Source: Azospirillum sp. TSA2s (GTDB lineage: Bacteria; Pseudomonadota; Alphaproteobacteria; Azospirillales; Azospirillaceae). Taken from it: a stretch of DNA of 64,000 nucleotides. The notes under the pieces are model-generated. The model was not told where the DNA came from and did no database searches. It saw only the letters and a list, made by a program, of their open reading frames with translations. A program made the translations under genes and the position numbers. Shown here piece by piece: positions 37,747 to 46,221 of the stretch. The stretch is taken from NCBI RefSeq assembly GCF_004923315.1, contig NZ_CP039647.1, positions 62,001 through 126,000 of the forward strand. The letters run 5' to 3'. Every line of letters begins with the position of its first letter. Within the stretch, counting starts at the first letter, position 1.

Positions 37747-38388
37747 TCAGGTCGGCCACGCCGAATTGAGGATGATCGAACAGAAGTTCGTCCGCTGGAA
37801 CCCCGGCTTCTTCAGCGCGAGAACATCCGCCTTGACGTTGCCGAAAGTGGTCTGAGGCTTCTTGGTGATGCCCTGGGCGAAGTGGTCGATGATGTTTTCC
37901 TTGAAGTCGGCCTCGCGCGGATGATGGGCGCAGACGTGATGGCGCTGCTCATGCGTGAAATCGTGATAGGCGATCCCCAGCACGTCCATCTCCACACCGG
38001 CCGTCACCAGGGCGACCGTGGGCCGCATGTGCTCGGGGATGCCCGGCGTGGTGTGGAGCGCGATCGCGGTCCAGACATCCTCGATGTCGCGTTCGGCGAC
38101 GCCATACCCCTTGAGGAATTCGCGGGCTGCATTCGCGCCGTCGACCTCGAACCGGAGGTCGGCGCTCGAATGGCGGTCGGTCAGTCCCATATCGTGGAAC
38201 ATCGCACCCACATAGAGCAGTTCGGCGTCGTAGGCGAGTCCACGGCGATTGCCGGTGAGCGCCCCCCAGAGAAACACCCGCCGGCTGTGATTGTACAGCA
38301 GGTCATCCTCCGTATCGCGGACAAGCTGGGTCGCCGCGCGGGCAATCTCACTGTCGGGAATGGTGATTCCGGCGATGACTTCGGACAT
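37747..38388 (-). CDS. HD-domain hydrolase, cyanamide hydratase-like (paralogue 2)
   Basis: 213 residues from ATG 38388 (MSEVIAGITIPDSEI). Clearly paralogous to the protein at 34601: HNSRRVFLWGAL-type opening (YNHSRRVFLWGAL), FHDMGLTDRH, LRFEVDGANAAREFLKGYGV, HTTPGIPEHMRP and PREADFKENIIDHF. HD metal ligands are conserved. Divergent from the GlxA-type regulator at 38573. Possible substrates are small nitriles or cyanamide-like compounds; inferred from family resemblance. Confidence 0.72.
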   Translation of the reverse strand: MSEVIAGITIPDSEIARAATQLVRDTEDDLLYNHSRRVFLWGALTGNRRGLAYDAELLYVGAMFHDMGLTDRHSSADLRFEVDGANAAREFLKGYGVAERDIEDVWTAIALHTTPGIPEHMRPTVALVTAGVEMDVLGIAYHDFTHEQRHHVCAHHPREADFKENIIDHFAQGITKKPQTTFGNVKADVLALKKPGFQRTNFCSIILNSAWPT

Positions 38389-38572
38389 GATTGCACTCCA
38401 TGAAAGAAATTCAGGTTTCCTCGCTGTGTATTCACATGCTGAGGATTTCCCCATTACGGTCGAGATGGCGGTTCATGCTGAATGAGAATACGGTCCACGG
38501 CGCGACCGCCGATCTATTTCTGACAAATCATGGCTCGACACCGCAATGCCGGCTGACCTATAGATCAGGACA

Positions 38573-39580
38573 ATGGCACGTCGGTTCGTGCCAGCACCGA
38601 ATGGAGCGGCGGTGGCTGTTCAAAAGGTTGCGATCGTGATCCATGAGGGCGTCCAGGCGCTGGACGTCGCCGGACCCGTCGACGTTTTCGCTGAAGCCAA
38701 CACTTACGTCCCGGCGGAGGACCGCTATGAAACGGTCCTCATCGCCGCCGACCGGAGACCATTGCGCGCGTCGAACCGGATGCAGATGATTGCGGATGTG
38801 AGCTTTGAGGACGCATCCGGGGACTTCGGCATCCTGCTGGTCGCCGGCGGCCCCCATTTACCCGACGCCGGTCCGGACACCCGGCTTACCGACTGGCTGC
38901 GCTCGGCTCCGGAACGTGCGGAGGTCTACGGCTCCATCTGCACGGGAGCCTTCGCGCTCGGCGGTGCCGGGCTGCTCGATGGGCACACGGTGACCACCCA
39001 TTGGCAGAACGCACAGGCCCTCGCTGCGCGCTTTCCAGACGCCAAGGTGGAGCCGGACCGCATTTATGTTCGTGATGGGCGGCTGGTCACATCCGCAGGC
39101 GTGACCGCAGGCATCGATCTCGCACTGGGGCTCGTAGCCCAGCGCCACGGGGCCGGCGTTGCCCTAACGGTCGCGAAACGGTTGGTGGTGGTGGCCCAAC
39201 GCCAAGGAGGGCAGTCGCAGTTCAGCCCCTATCTGATTGTGCCGGCCGACCCGGCGTCGGTCAGCGCGCGCATCCGGGACCATGTCATGGCCAACCTGGA
39301 GAAGCCTCATACGCTTCGGTCGCTCGCCGACAAGGTGGGCATGAGTTCCCGCAATCTTGCCCGCCACTTCGTGCAGGAAACCGGCATCACGCCGCACGAC
39401 TTCGTCCAGGGCGCCCGGATCGACGCCGCCCGCATGCTGCTTGAGGCAACCGAGCGCCCGCTCAAGACTGTGGCGCACGACTGCGGCTTCGGCACGACTG
39501 ACCGGATGCGCATCGTGTTCAGCGAAAAGCTTGGGGTATCGCCCGCCCAATACCGGGCAAGCTTTCGCCGGGGAGGATAA
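38573..39580 (+). CDS. GlxA family AraC-type regulator (DJ-1/PfpI + HTH)
   Basis: 335 residues. N-terminal DJ-1/PfpI-like domain (about 15-190): VAIVIHEGVQALDVAGPVDV, LLVAGGPHLPD and the nucleophile-elbow-like GSICTGAFALGGAGLLDG. C-terminal AraC domain: two HTHs with TLRSLADKVGMSSRNLARHF and DCGFGTTDRMRIVF. Divergent from HD paralogue 2, the likely target. Similar proteins respond to nitrogen compounds such as quaternary amines. Confidence 0.87.
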   Translation: MARRFVPAPNGAAVAVQKVAIVIHEGVQALDVAGPVDVFAEANTYVPAEDRYETVLIAADRRPLRASNRMQMIADVSFEDASGDFGILLVAGGPHLPDAGPDTRLTDWLRSAPERAEVYGSICTGAFALGGAGLLDGHTVTTHWQNAQALAARFPDAKVEPDRIYVRDGRLVTSAGVTAGIDLALGLVAQRHGAGVALTVAKRLVVVAQRQGGQSQFSPYLIVPADPASVSARIRDHVMANLEKPHTLRSLADKVGMSSRNLARHFVQETGITPHDFVQGARIDAARMLLEATERPLKTVAHDCGFGTTDRMRIVFSEKLGVSPAQYRASFRRGG

Positions 39581-39641
39581 GGGGTTCCGCCCCTGTCGCC
39601 GCGGCATCCAGGATGGCCGCCTCGCCCCATCATCCCATGGA

Positions 39642-40601
39642 TCAGGAGGCTGTCGTCGTGCGGAAGCGCTTCCGGTAGTCGGCCGGAGTGGTGCCGAGAG
39701 TGCGGACGAATGCGCGCCTCATGGTGCCGGCGTCACCGAAACCGCAGATATAGGCGATCCGCTGGAGCGGCGTGGAGGAATCGACCAGCATCCGGCGTGC
39801 CGCGTCGAGCCGCGCGGCTTCAACGAACTCAGCAGGCGGGTGGCCGACGTCGCGCTTGAACACCCGGGCAAAATTCCGCGGACTCATGCCGGCGTGTGCG
39901 GCCAAGGCATCGACGGACAAATCGGCGGAAAGGTTGTCCAGCACATACTCCTGGATCTTCTGGATTCCGGTCCGGCTCGATGCCTGTGCGGCGAGATGGG
40001 CGCTGAATTGCGACTGCCCGCCGGGCCGCTTCAGGAACATCACCATGTAGCGGGCGACCAGCAGCGCCAGATCCCGCCCGTGATCCTCCTCCAGGAGGGA
40101 CAGCGCCAGGTCGATGCCAGACGTGACACCGGCGGCGGTACAGACCTTGCCATCGCGAATGAAGATCTGGTCCGGATCAACGGTCAGGGCTGGAAAATCG
40201 GTGCGAAGCTTGTCGGCGCATTCCCAATGGGTGGTGACGCGCCGGCCATCCAGCAGTCCGGTCGCCGCCAGAAGGAACACCCCCGTGCAGATCGAGCCGT
40301 AGCGGCGGGCTTGCGGCGCGCGACGCCTGAGCCAGTCGATCACCGCTGGATCGACGGCCTTGAACGACGGGTCACCGGCGATCAGCAGCGTGTCGATCGG
40401 CTGGTCCGGATCGTGGATGGAACGATCGGCCAGGAATCGCAGGCTGCCGGTCCCGCAAACCGGCCCCTCCGCGGTGCCCATCACTTGCACCTCGTAGGCC
40501 TTCGGGTCGCCGAGACGGCGCGCGGCCTCCCAGAACACCTCCGCCGGGCCCACCACATCCAGCGCCTGAACCCCAGGAGGGGCGAGAAGCACAATCCGCA
40601 T
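39642..40601 (-). CDS. GlxA family AraC-type regulator at the end of the nitrile hydratase cluster
   Basis: 319 residues from ATG 40601 (MRIVLLAPPGVQALDVVGPA). Same layout as the regulator at 38573: DJ-1/PfpI-like domain with GSICTGVFLLAATGLLDG, then AraC HTHs (LAAHAGMSPRNFARVF and ICGFGDAGTMRRAF). It lies 68 bases downstream of the CbiM-like gene and in the same direction, so it may be co-transcribed and regulate the nitrile hydratase operon. Confidence 0.87.
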   Translation of the reverse strand: MRIVLLAPPGVQALDVVGPAEVFWEAARRLGDPKAYEVQVMGTAEGPVCGTGSLRFLADRSIHDPDQPIDTLLIAGDPSFKAVDPAVIDWLRRRAPQARRYGSICTGVFLLAATGLLDGRRVTTHWECADKLRTDFPALTVDPDQIFIRDGKVCTAAGVTSGIDLALSLLEEDHGRDLALLVARYMVMFLKRPGGQSQFSAHLAAQASSRTGIQKIQEYVLDNLSADLSVDALAAHAGMSPRNFARVFKRDVGHPPAEFVEAARLDAARRMLVDSSTPLQRIAYICGFGDAGTMRRAFVRTLGTTPADYRKRFRTTTAS

Positions 40602-40669
40602 GAAAAACGCTCGTCCTGCAGTCGGGCGGCCGAATTGTCCCGGCCGCCCGATCGTATTCGGCATGCCAA

Positions 40670-41326
40670 TTATCGGGCAAGGGCAGGGCTGCGGAGCGTG
40701 GTGACGCGCAGCAGCGGATTGCCGGCGTCCAACCGGCCCAGCGCCCGCAGCAGCCCGCAACTGATCGCCGGCTCGCACAGCACGACGGGCAGATAGGCGG
40801 CGGCGAAAGCCACCCAGTCCACGACCGGCGTTGCCTCTTCGCCCAACATCAGCCAGAAGCCGACCATGGCGACCACACCGCTGTAGTAGACGGCATCGAA
40901 GCGCAGAACCGATGCCCAGCGGATCGAGCTTAGCCCGCCGGCGTCCAACAGACGCTTTCCGCCCATGGCGTGGGCGGCGGCCAGCGGCACCATCAGCGAC
41001 AGCGAGTTCACGGCGAGATGCACGAGATCCTGCGGTTCGAACAGCAGGCCCTGCAGCGCAAGGCCGATGCCAAACCCGAACAGCGTCGCCCGGAAGCCGA
41101 AGATGAAATAGATGGCGGAGGCGCCGATGAAGTGCAGCTCCGATGGGCCGACCGGCTGGTGCCAGACCTCCATGAGGACCGAGAAGAAGGCGGCCGCCAG
41201 GAGTGCTTTTATCCATTCCTGCGGTCGGCGCAGGAAGGCCGGAACATGCGTGGCGAGAAGACTGAGTACGGCGGCATCGGCGCCGACGATCTTGGCGGCG
41301 GACAGCATGCCGGGTTCGATGTGCAT
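40670..41326 (-). CDS. CbiM-like cobalt (ECF-type) permease
   Basis: 218 residues, about six hydrophobic segments. The extreme N-terminus MHIEPGMLSAAK matches the CbiM/NikM metal-binding start, where Met1-His2 bind the ion. PVGPSELHFIGASAIYFIFG and the LALQGLLFEPQDLVHLAVNS stretch also follow CbiM. GGAG lies 6 bases before ATG. In Rhodococcus the cobalt nitrile hydratase operon ends with a cobalt transporter gene (nhlF); here a different transporter family occupies that position. CbiQ/CbiO partners are not in the window. Confidence 0.75.
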   Translation of the reverse strand: MHIEPGMLSAAKIVGADAAVLSLLATHVPAFLRRPQEWIKALLAAAFFSVLMEVWHQPVGPSELHFIGASAIYFIFGFRATLFGFGIGLALQGLLFEPQDLVHLAVNSLSLMVPLAAAHAMGGKRLLDAGGLSSIRWASVLRFDAVYYSGVVAMVGFWLMLGEEATPVVDWVAFAAAYLPVVLCEPAISCGLLRALGRLDAGNPLLRVTTLRSPALAR

Positions 41327-41353
41327 GGACGTCTCCCGATGTTTGACTATGGA

Positions 41354-41710
41354 TCAGGCCGATTGTGAGTCGGCAGGCGCAGTGGCAGCGGCTATGCGAA
41401 CCGACAGTTCGTCGGGCGTGGCGAGGCCGGATTGGAGGATTGTCGCCTCCAGGGCGCTCAACCACTGTTCGTAGTAGTTCCACGGGGGGGCGCCGGGGGT
41501 CTGGGCCCGCTCCCAGTCGCCGATGGCGGCGATCAGGTTCCGGCGGAAATCCTCCCATTCGAAATGGCCCTCCCGGGCCAGGGCGAGCGCCACTCCGAAG
41601 GCCGAGCGCTCCCACTCCTCCGCAAAGCAGAGAGAGCCGTTGGCGCGGGGCGGAGAATCCTCGGCCCCGGCCATGCTGGTCAGGGCGAAATGTTCGAAGC
41701 GGGTCAGCAT
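41354..41710 (-). CDS. Nitrile hydratase accessory protein (P14K/NhlE-like)
   Basis: 118 residues, homologous in pattern to the N-terminal part of the nitrile hydratase beta subunit: FAEEWERSAFGVALALAREGHFEWEDFR and the WNYYEQWLSALEATILQSGL segment. Such small proteins bind the alpha subunit, insert cobalt and exchange with beta (self-subunit swapping). It follows the alpha gene by 19 bases, the beta-alpha-accessory order known for cobalt-type operons. Confidence 0.85.
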   Translation of the reverse strand: MLTRFEHFALTSMAGAEDSPPRANGSLCFAEEWERSAFGVALALAREGHFEWEDFRRNLIAAIGDWERAQTPGAPPWNYYEQWLSALEATILQSGLATPDELSVRIAAATAPADSQSA

Positions 41711-41729
41711 GCCCGTTTCTCCTGCCGGT

Positions 41730-42350
41730 TCAGGGGGACGCCGCCACCGCCACGCCCATCATGGATTCCGGCGTGACCAGGGCGGCGAGTTCGCTTTCGC
41801 TCATGCCCTCGGTCCCGGCGGGGCGCTCGGGAACGACGAACCAGCGGATCTGTGCGCTGCTGTCCCAGACCTTGACCTCGGTGCTGTCGGGCACCGTCAG
41901 CCCGAATTCCTTCAGCACGGCACGCGGCTCGCGGGCGGCGCGGCTGCGGAAGGTCGGGTCCTTGTACCAGTAGGGCGGCAGCCCCAGCACCGGCCAGGGA
42001 TAGCAGGAGCAGAGCGTGCAGATGACCAGATTGTGGACGCCCTCGCCATTCGCCACGGCGCGCATGTGTTCGCCCTCGGCACCGCTCATGCCTTCCGGCA
42101 GGTCCGTCATCTCGGCGATGGCGGCCGGCGCATCCTCGATCAGCCGCGTCTTGAAGGCCGGGTCGACCCAGGCGTGGGCGACGATCCTGGCGCCGTTGAA
42201 CGGACCCATTTTGGTTTCGAAGACGTCCAGCACCGTGTCTACGGTCCTGCTGGTGATGATGCCCTTTTCGATGAGCAGCGCCTCCAGGGCGCGCACACGC
42301 GCGGCGCTCCGGGTTTCGCGGTCATCGGGATGATGAAAGCGATCGGTCAT
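41730..42350 (-). CDS. nthA: Nitrile hydratase alpha subunit, cobalt type
   Basis: 206 residues. Hydrates nitriles to amides with the beta subunit. The metal-binding claw is CTLCSCYPWPVLGLPPYWYK; Thr after the first Cys and Tyr after the last Cys are the residues seen in cobalt enzymes, while iron enzymes have Ser and Thr. ALLIEKGIITSRTVD near residue 25 and the VKVWDSSAQIRWFVVPERPAG end are also family-typical. Starts 15 bases after the beta gene. Confidence 0.93.
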   Translation of the reverse strand: MTDRFHHPDDRETRSAARVRALEALLIEKGIITSRTVDTVLDVFETKMGPFNGARIVAHAWVDPAFKTRLIEDAPAAIAEMTDLPEGMSGAEGEHMRAVANGEGVHNLVICTLCSCYPWPVLGLPPYWYKDPTFRSRAAREPRAVLKEFGLTVPDSTEVKVWDSSAQIRWFVVPERPAGTEGMSESELAALVTPESMMGVAVAASP

Positions 42351-42365
42351 GGTCGGGAACTCCTG

Positions 42366-43088
42366 TCAGGCGGCGGGCTTGCCGACATAGGCGGCATAGA
42401 GATCGGCGTAGAGCGTGACGTTCGGCTCCGTGTTGCCGGGCCACAGCTCCTCGGCCTCGAAGCGCACGCAATAGACGGGCATCGGCGCGCCGATGCCGTC
42501 GGTCCCGGTGTCGGTCAGATAGCCGTAGGCCCCCGGATAGACCGTCTCGACCACGCCGCTGTGGTTTCGCAGGAAGCCGGGAAGGCGGGTGTGGTCGACC
42601 GTCGGCACGTTCCTGACTGTGACGGTATCGCCTTCCTGGAAGTCGGGCCGGACCGCGACCTCGCGCTTTGGCGAATCCCCTGTCGCCAAGTAGCGCTCGA
42701 CGCGCCGGTCGATCTCCGGCGCGCCGCCCTGCGGCAGCGGCTTGTCCGGATCGGCGAGATACTCCGCTGTGCGGGCGTCCAGCTCCTCCCCCGTGATGTA
42801 GCCGTTGTCGATCAGGTAGCCGCAGATGCCGCCAAGCCACTTCTCGTAGTACCGGTACTTAAAGTAATCGAAGGGGTTCAGGCCTTCCGCGCCGGTGCGC
42901 AGATGAGCCCAGGTCCAAACGGTGTGAAAAACGCTCGGCGTGGTGTGGAGGGGCAACTGCGGGCTGAGCGCCATCATGGCCGTGTGAATGCCGAAGATGC
43001 GCGTTTCCCACTCTTCCACGAACACACGGGTCTCGACCGTGACGGGACCAAGGCCTTCCAGGCCGCCGAGATGATGTTGCAGCTTCAT
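42366..43088 (-). CDS. nthB: Nitrile hydratase beta subunit
   Basis: 240 residues from ATG 43088 with AGGAA at spacing 7. N-terminal half (EEWETRIFGIHTAMMALSPQ, NPFDYFKYRYYEKWLGG) is helical as in known beta subunits; the C-terminal half has the SH3-like barrel with FQEGDTVTVRNV, HTRLPGFLRNHSGVVE and YCVRFEAEELWPG. Forms the alpha-beta heterodimer with the next gene. 37 bases after the CobW-family gene. Confidence 0.93.
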   Translation of the reverse strand: MKLQHHLGGLEGLGPVTVETRVFVEEWETRIFGIHTAMMALSPQLPLHTTPSVFHTVWTWAHLRTGAEGLNPFDYFKYRYYEKWLGGICGYLIDNGYITGEELDARTAEYLADPDKPLPQGGAPEIDRRVERYLATGDSPKREVAVRPDFQEGDTVTVRNVPTVDHTRLPGFLRNHSGVVETVYPGAYGYLTDTGTDGIGAPMPVYCVRFEAEELWPGNTEPNVTLYADLYAAYVGKPAA

Positions 43089-43125
43089 TGGGTGGTTCCT
43101 GAGATGGGGAACGGAATCGGAAACG

Positions 43126-44100
43126 TCAGGGAACGGGTTCGTCCGCCCGGACTTTGCAGCCGCGGAGTCCCTCCAGAAGCGTTCCGGCATCGAGGTTGCG
43201 GCCGATGAAGACGAGTTGGTTCAGCCGTTCCTCGCTGGGCGTCCACGGCCGGCTCGGCCGGCCGTCCAACGTCATGTGGACGCTGTGGAAGACGAAGCGC
43301 CGCCCCTGTTTGTCGAGATTGAGCACGCCCTTGGCGCGCAGCAGGTCGCGCCCCTTGTCCTGCACGAGTTGGTTGAGCCAGCGATCCACCGCCGCCGGGT
43401 CGAGCCGCCCGGCCTCGCGCAAGCCCACGCAGCCGATGCCGGCGTCATGCTCGTGCTCATGCTCCTCGAGGATATCGGGGTCGAGACGCAGGATGTTCGC
43501 AAGATCGAAGGCACCGATCCCAAGGATCTGGGAGAGAGGCAGGACACAGGCTTCGGTCCGGTGGATGCGGGCCAAGGGGTTGAGCCGGCGGATGTGGCGC
43601 TCGACGGCGTCGAGTTTACCGGCGGGTTCCAGGTCGATCTTGTTCAGCAGGATCACGTCGGCGAAGGCAATTTGTTCGCGTGCCTCGTCGTGGCCGAGTT
43701 GCAAGGGCAGGTGACGGGCATCCGCCACGGTGACGATGGCATCGAGGGCGAAGCGGCGGCGCAGCCCGTCATCCAACACGAAGGACTGGATGACGGGTGC
43801 CGGATCGGCGAGACCGCTCGTCTCGATCACCACCCGATCGAACCCGCACTCATCCTCGACCAACCTCATCAGCGCTTCGATCAGATCGCCGCGGACGATG
43901 CAACAAACGCAACCATTGTTGAGCTCAACAACCGTCTCGCTTGTCGCTGTCACCAGCAGTCCGTCGATGCCGAGTTCTCCGTATTCGTTGACGATGACGG
44001 CGGTTCGCTCTCCCCCGTGTTCGGCCAGGATGCGGTTGAGCAGGGTCGTCTTGCCGGCACCGAGAAATCCGGTCAGCACGGTCACCGGAATCGGTCGCAT
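43126..44100 (-). CDS. CobW/P47K family GTPase metallochaperone
   Basis: 324 residues from ATG 44100 (GGAG at spacing 7). G1 motif [12 protein letters not shown], the CxCC metal motif [30 protein letters not shown] as G4, and a His/Glu-rich stretch EEHEHEHD before the C-terminal CobW domain. P47K-type GTPases are activators of nitrile hydratases. It is first in the visible operon CobW - beta - alpha - accessory - CbiM. Having both this and a P14K-like protein is unusual. Confidence 0.88.
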   Translation of the reverse strand: MRPIPVTVLTGFLGAGKTTLLNRILAEHGGERTAVIVNEYGELGIDGLLVTATSETVVELNNGCVCCIVRGDLIEALMRLVEDECGFDRVVIETSGLADPAPVIQSFVLDDGLRRRFALDAIVTVADARHLPLQLGHDEAREQIAFADVILLNKIDLEPAGKLDAVERHIRRLNPLARIHRTEACVLPLSQILGIGAFDLANILRLDPDILEEHEHEHDAGIGCVGLREAGRLDPAAVDRWLNQLVQDKGRDLLRAKGVLNLDKQGRRFVFHSVHMTLDGRPSRPWTPSEERLNQLVFIGRNLDAGTLLEGLRGCKVRADEPVP

Positions 44101-44117
44101 GGCGATGCTCCGTTGCT

Positions 44118-44797
44118 TCAGGTTGCGGAGGGCGGCCTTGGCTTTGCAGCGTGCCAAGGGGATTGGCCGATCTGCTTCGGCGTCCCGTGGCATACATTGC
44201 ACCGCATACCTTTCACTGACTCAACATGTGGCAGCGGGCAATTCCGGACAAAGCGCCTATCAGAATCGGCCAACTGCTTTGCCGCCATGGCTGCGGCGAT
44301 GAGCGAGTGTGCGAACAGGAGGCGGGCGAAAGCCAGGCCGAGCATGGCGCCGCATGCGGCCAGGAACAGAAACGCCGGCTGGATCGCGGCCTCGGTCGCC
44401 TTGGCCGAGACCAAGTCGTTGGAACCAGCGATCAAGGCCAAGCAGAGCGGGCCGATGATCTTGCCCAGACCGTTCGCGCTCTGCGCAAGCCCCGAGCCAC
44501 GCGCGGCAAGCCGGGTCGGGAAGACTTCAGTCGCGTAGGGCGCCAGGGTGCAGTAACCGCCGTCGTAGAAGATGGCGCCGAGAGCCAGCATGACCACGAA
44601 CCAGGGCAGCGGGCCAACGAACGCGTCGTGCAGCAGCGCCGCCGCGCCCAGGGTGACGGCGATGGCGAAGCCGAGCAGCCGTCCCGACCAGACCCGACCA
44701 ATCATCGCCGGCAGCACGGAAAAAAGCGCGCGCCCGAGCAATCCGGCGACGGAGATGCCGACGAAGTATTTCGCCGCGGTCCCCACGCTGACATTCA
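44118..44797 (-). pseudogene. MFS transporter, C-terminal half only
   Basis: About 225 residues starting abruptly at VGTAAKYFVGISVAGLLG, with GGYCTLAPYATEVFPTRLAARGSG (the sugar/aromatic-acid MFS motif) and GKIIGPLCLALI. The N-terminal half is missing where the IS5-type fragment begins, so it is inactive. It ends 17 bases before the CobW start and in the same direction, so it was probably the first gene of the nitrile hydratase operon, for nitrile or acid uptake. Confidence 0.8.
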
Positions 44798-45386
44798 GAG
44801 CTTGTTGGTGGCAGGCACGTCCCGGCTGGGGCTGAGCGGGATGCTACTTTAAGCTGAGTAGGAGTGGTGCGGCGGGGCGCGGTCTGGTAGGTCTGCGGCC
44901 CTCGTTCTGACTGCCTGGATCCGCACTCTATGGGCACTGCCGTTCGTCCCGCAAGCACCACGTCGGCGTCCTGGGATGCGTTCTGGGATGTCGATGCTTT
45001 TGTCGATGAGGTGCTCAGCGAGCTGACAGCGATGGCGGCCGACGGCAGTCGCCCAACCCGTTCCGTGCCGAAGCCGGCGCTCACGGGAGCAGCGTTGCGC
45101 AAGGCGATCATGGCAATCTGGTGCGTGTGCTTTTGCGGCATGCAATGGCGCGCCATCGGTCAGCTCACCGGCATTCCGTTCGGCACGTTGTACACCCTGT
45201 TCGCCCGCTGGACCCGGCTCGGACTGTGGCGGCGCTTACTCGACCGGCTGTGCCGCACGTGGCGCATGGCATGCGGCGACACGGCCGAGCCGAGCACGGT
45301 GGTGATCGACAGCCGCACCTGCCCCTCGGCCCCGAGTTGTTTCGCGCGGGGCGTGGATGGCTGCAAGAAGATCCGCGGCGTGAAGA
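44798..45386 (+). mobile_element. IS5-family (IS427-like) element, 5' fragment
   Basis: From the MFS break point to the left end of the Tn3-family transposon. The plus strand codes from ATG 44930 for the N-terminal 152 residues of an IS427-group transposase: AIMAIWCVCFCGMQWRAIGQ, VVIDSRTCPSAPS with the first Asp, and FARGVDGCKKIRGVK, where the reading frame is cut by the transposon. The remainder does not occur elsewhere in the window. The left boundary near 44798 is approximate. Confidence 0.8.
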
Positions 45387-45430
45387 GGGCAGCGCGATAA
45401 GTGTCAGCTAAACAACGCTAAGGCAGAACG
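45387..45430. repeat. Left terminal inverted repeat of the Tn3-family element
   Basis: Matches the inverse of 63084-63127 at 42 of 44 positions. GAGGG precedes the match on both sides, so the true end could lie 2 bases further out. The transposase stop is 17 bases inside. Confidence 0.88.
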
Positions 45431-45447
45431 AGCTGAGAACATGGAGA

Positions 45448-46146
45448 TCAGGCAGCCCGACGTTGGCGCTCAAGGTTGAGCGGGCGCCGCCCGGACGGCG
45501 TAGCCGCCGCCCTTTCCCACAGGAAATCCCCCGACAGGCCAATGTGTTCCCAGCCGACCGGAGACGTGTGGGCAAGCAGTTCATCAGGTATCGCCTCTCC
45601 CTTCGCACGAAGGTGCGCGATGGCATCGGCCATGTAGGTGGAGTTCCAATAGACGATGGCGGCGATCAGCAGGTTCAGTCCAGAGGCCCGGTATTCCTGT
45701 GTCTCAGTGCCGCGATCGGCAATCCGGCCTTGCTTGAAAGTACAGATCGCTTGAGCCAGGGCGTGGCGCTGCTCTCCCTTGTTAAGACCGGCGTGGCAGC
45801 GCCGCCTCAGTTCCGGGCTCTCCAGCCAGTCGAGCATGAACAGAGTGCGTTCGATCCGGCCAAGCTCCTGGAGCGCAAGGTCGAGTTGGTTCTGCCGCTC
45901 ATAAGCCGCCAGCTTCTTCAGCATGGTGGACGGCGCGACCGAACCGCTCTTCAGGGATGCGACCAGGCGCACGACCTCATCCCAATGTTCGCGGATGACC
46001 TCCACCTTGATCCGCCGTCCGAGAAGCGGCAGCAGGGCCTTGTAGGATCCGGGAGGTTCGATGCTGGCCAGCTTCCGGTCGGGGAAGTCACGCAGCCGGG
46101 GACAGAAGCGGAAACCGAGCAGTGAGCAGAGAATGAAGACATGGTC
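45448..46146 (-). pseudogene. tnpA: Tn3-family transposase tnpA, 3' part
   Basis: Codes for the last 232 residues: DHVFILCSLLGFRFCPRLRD, then LNKGEQRHALAQAI with the catalytic Glu of the DDE triad, RYRASGLNL-type segment (YRASGLNLLIAAIVYWNS) and SPVGWEHIGLSGDFLW. The upstream part is at 49561-51819. A frame continues upstream into the inserted element to 46320 but has no independent start signal, so this fragment is unlikely to be made as a useful protein. Confidence 0.88.
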
Positions 46147-46221
46147 GCTCGTTATATGGACACTTGGCTCCAAGGAGCCTTTCGAGCGTTCTTGTGACGA
46201 CATCGGACACAGGGGGCGTCT

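Noticed and set aside
38573..40601. The two GlxA-type proteins as isonitrile hydratases
   Set aside because: The DJ-1/PfpI-like domain resembles such enzymes, but both carry full AraC DNA-binding domains, so regulators are the better call.
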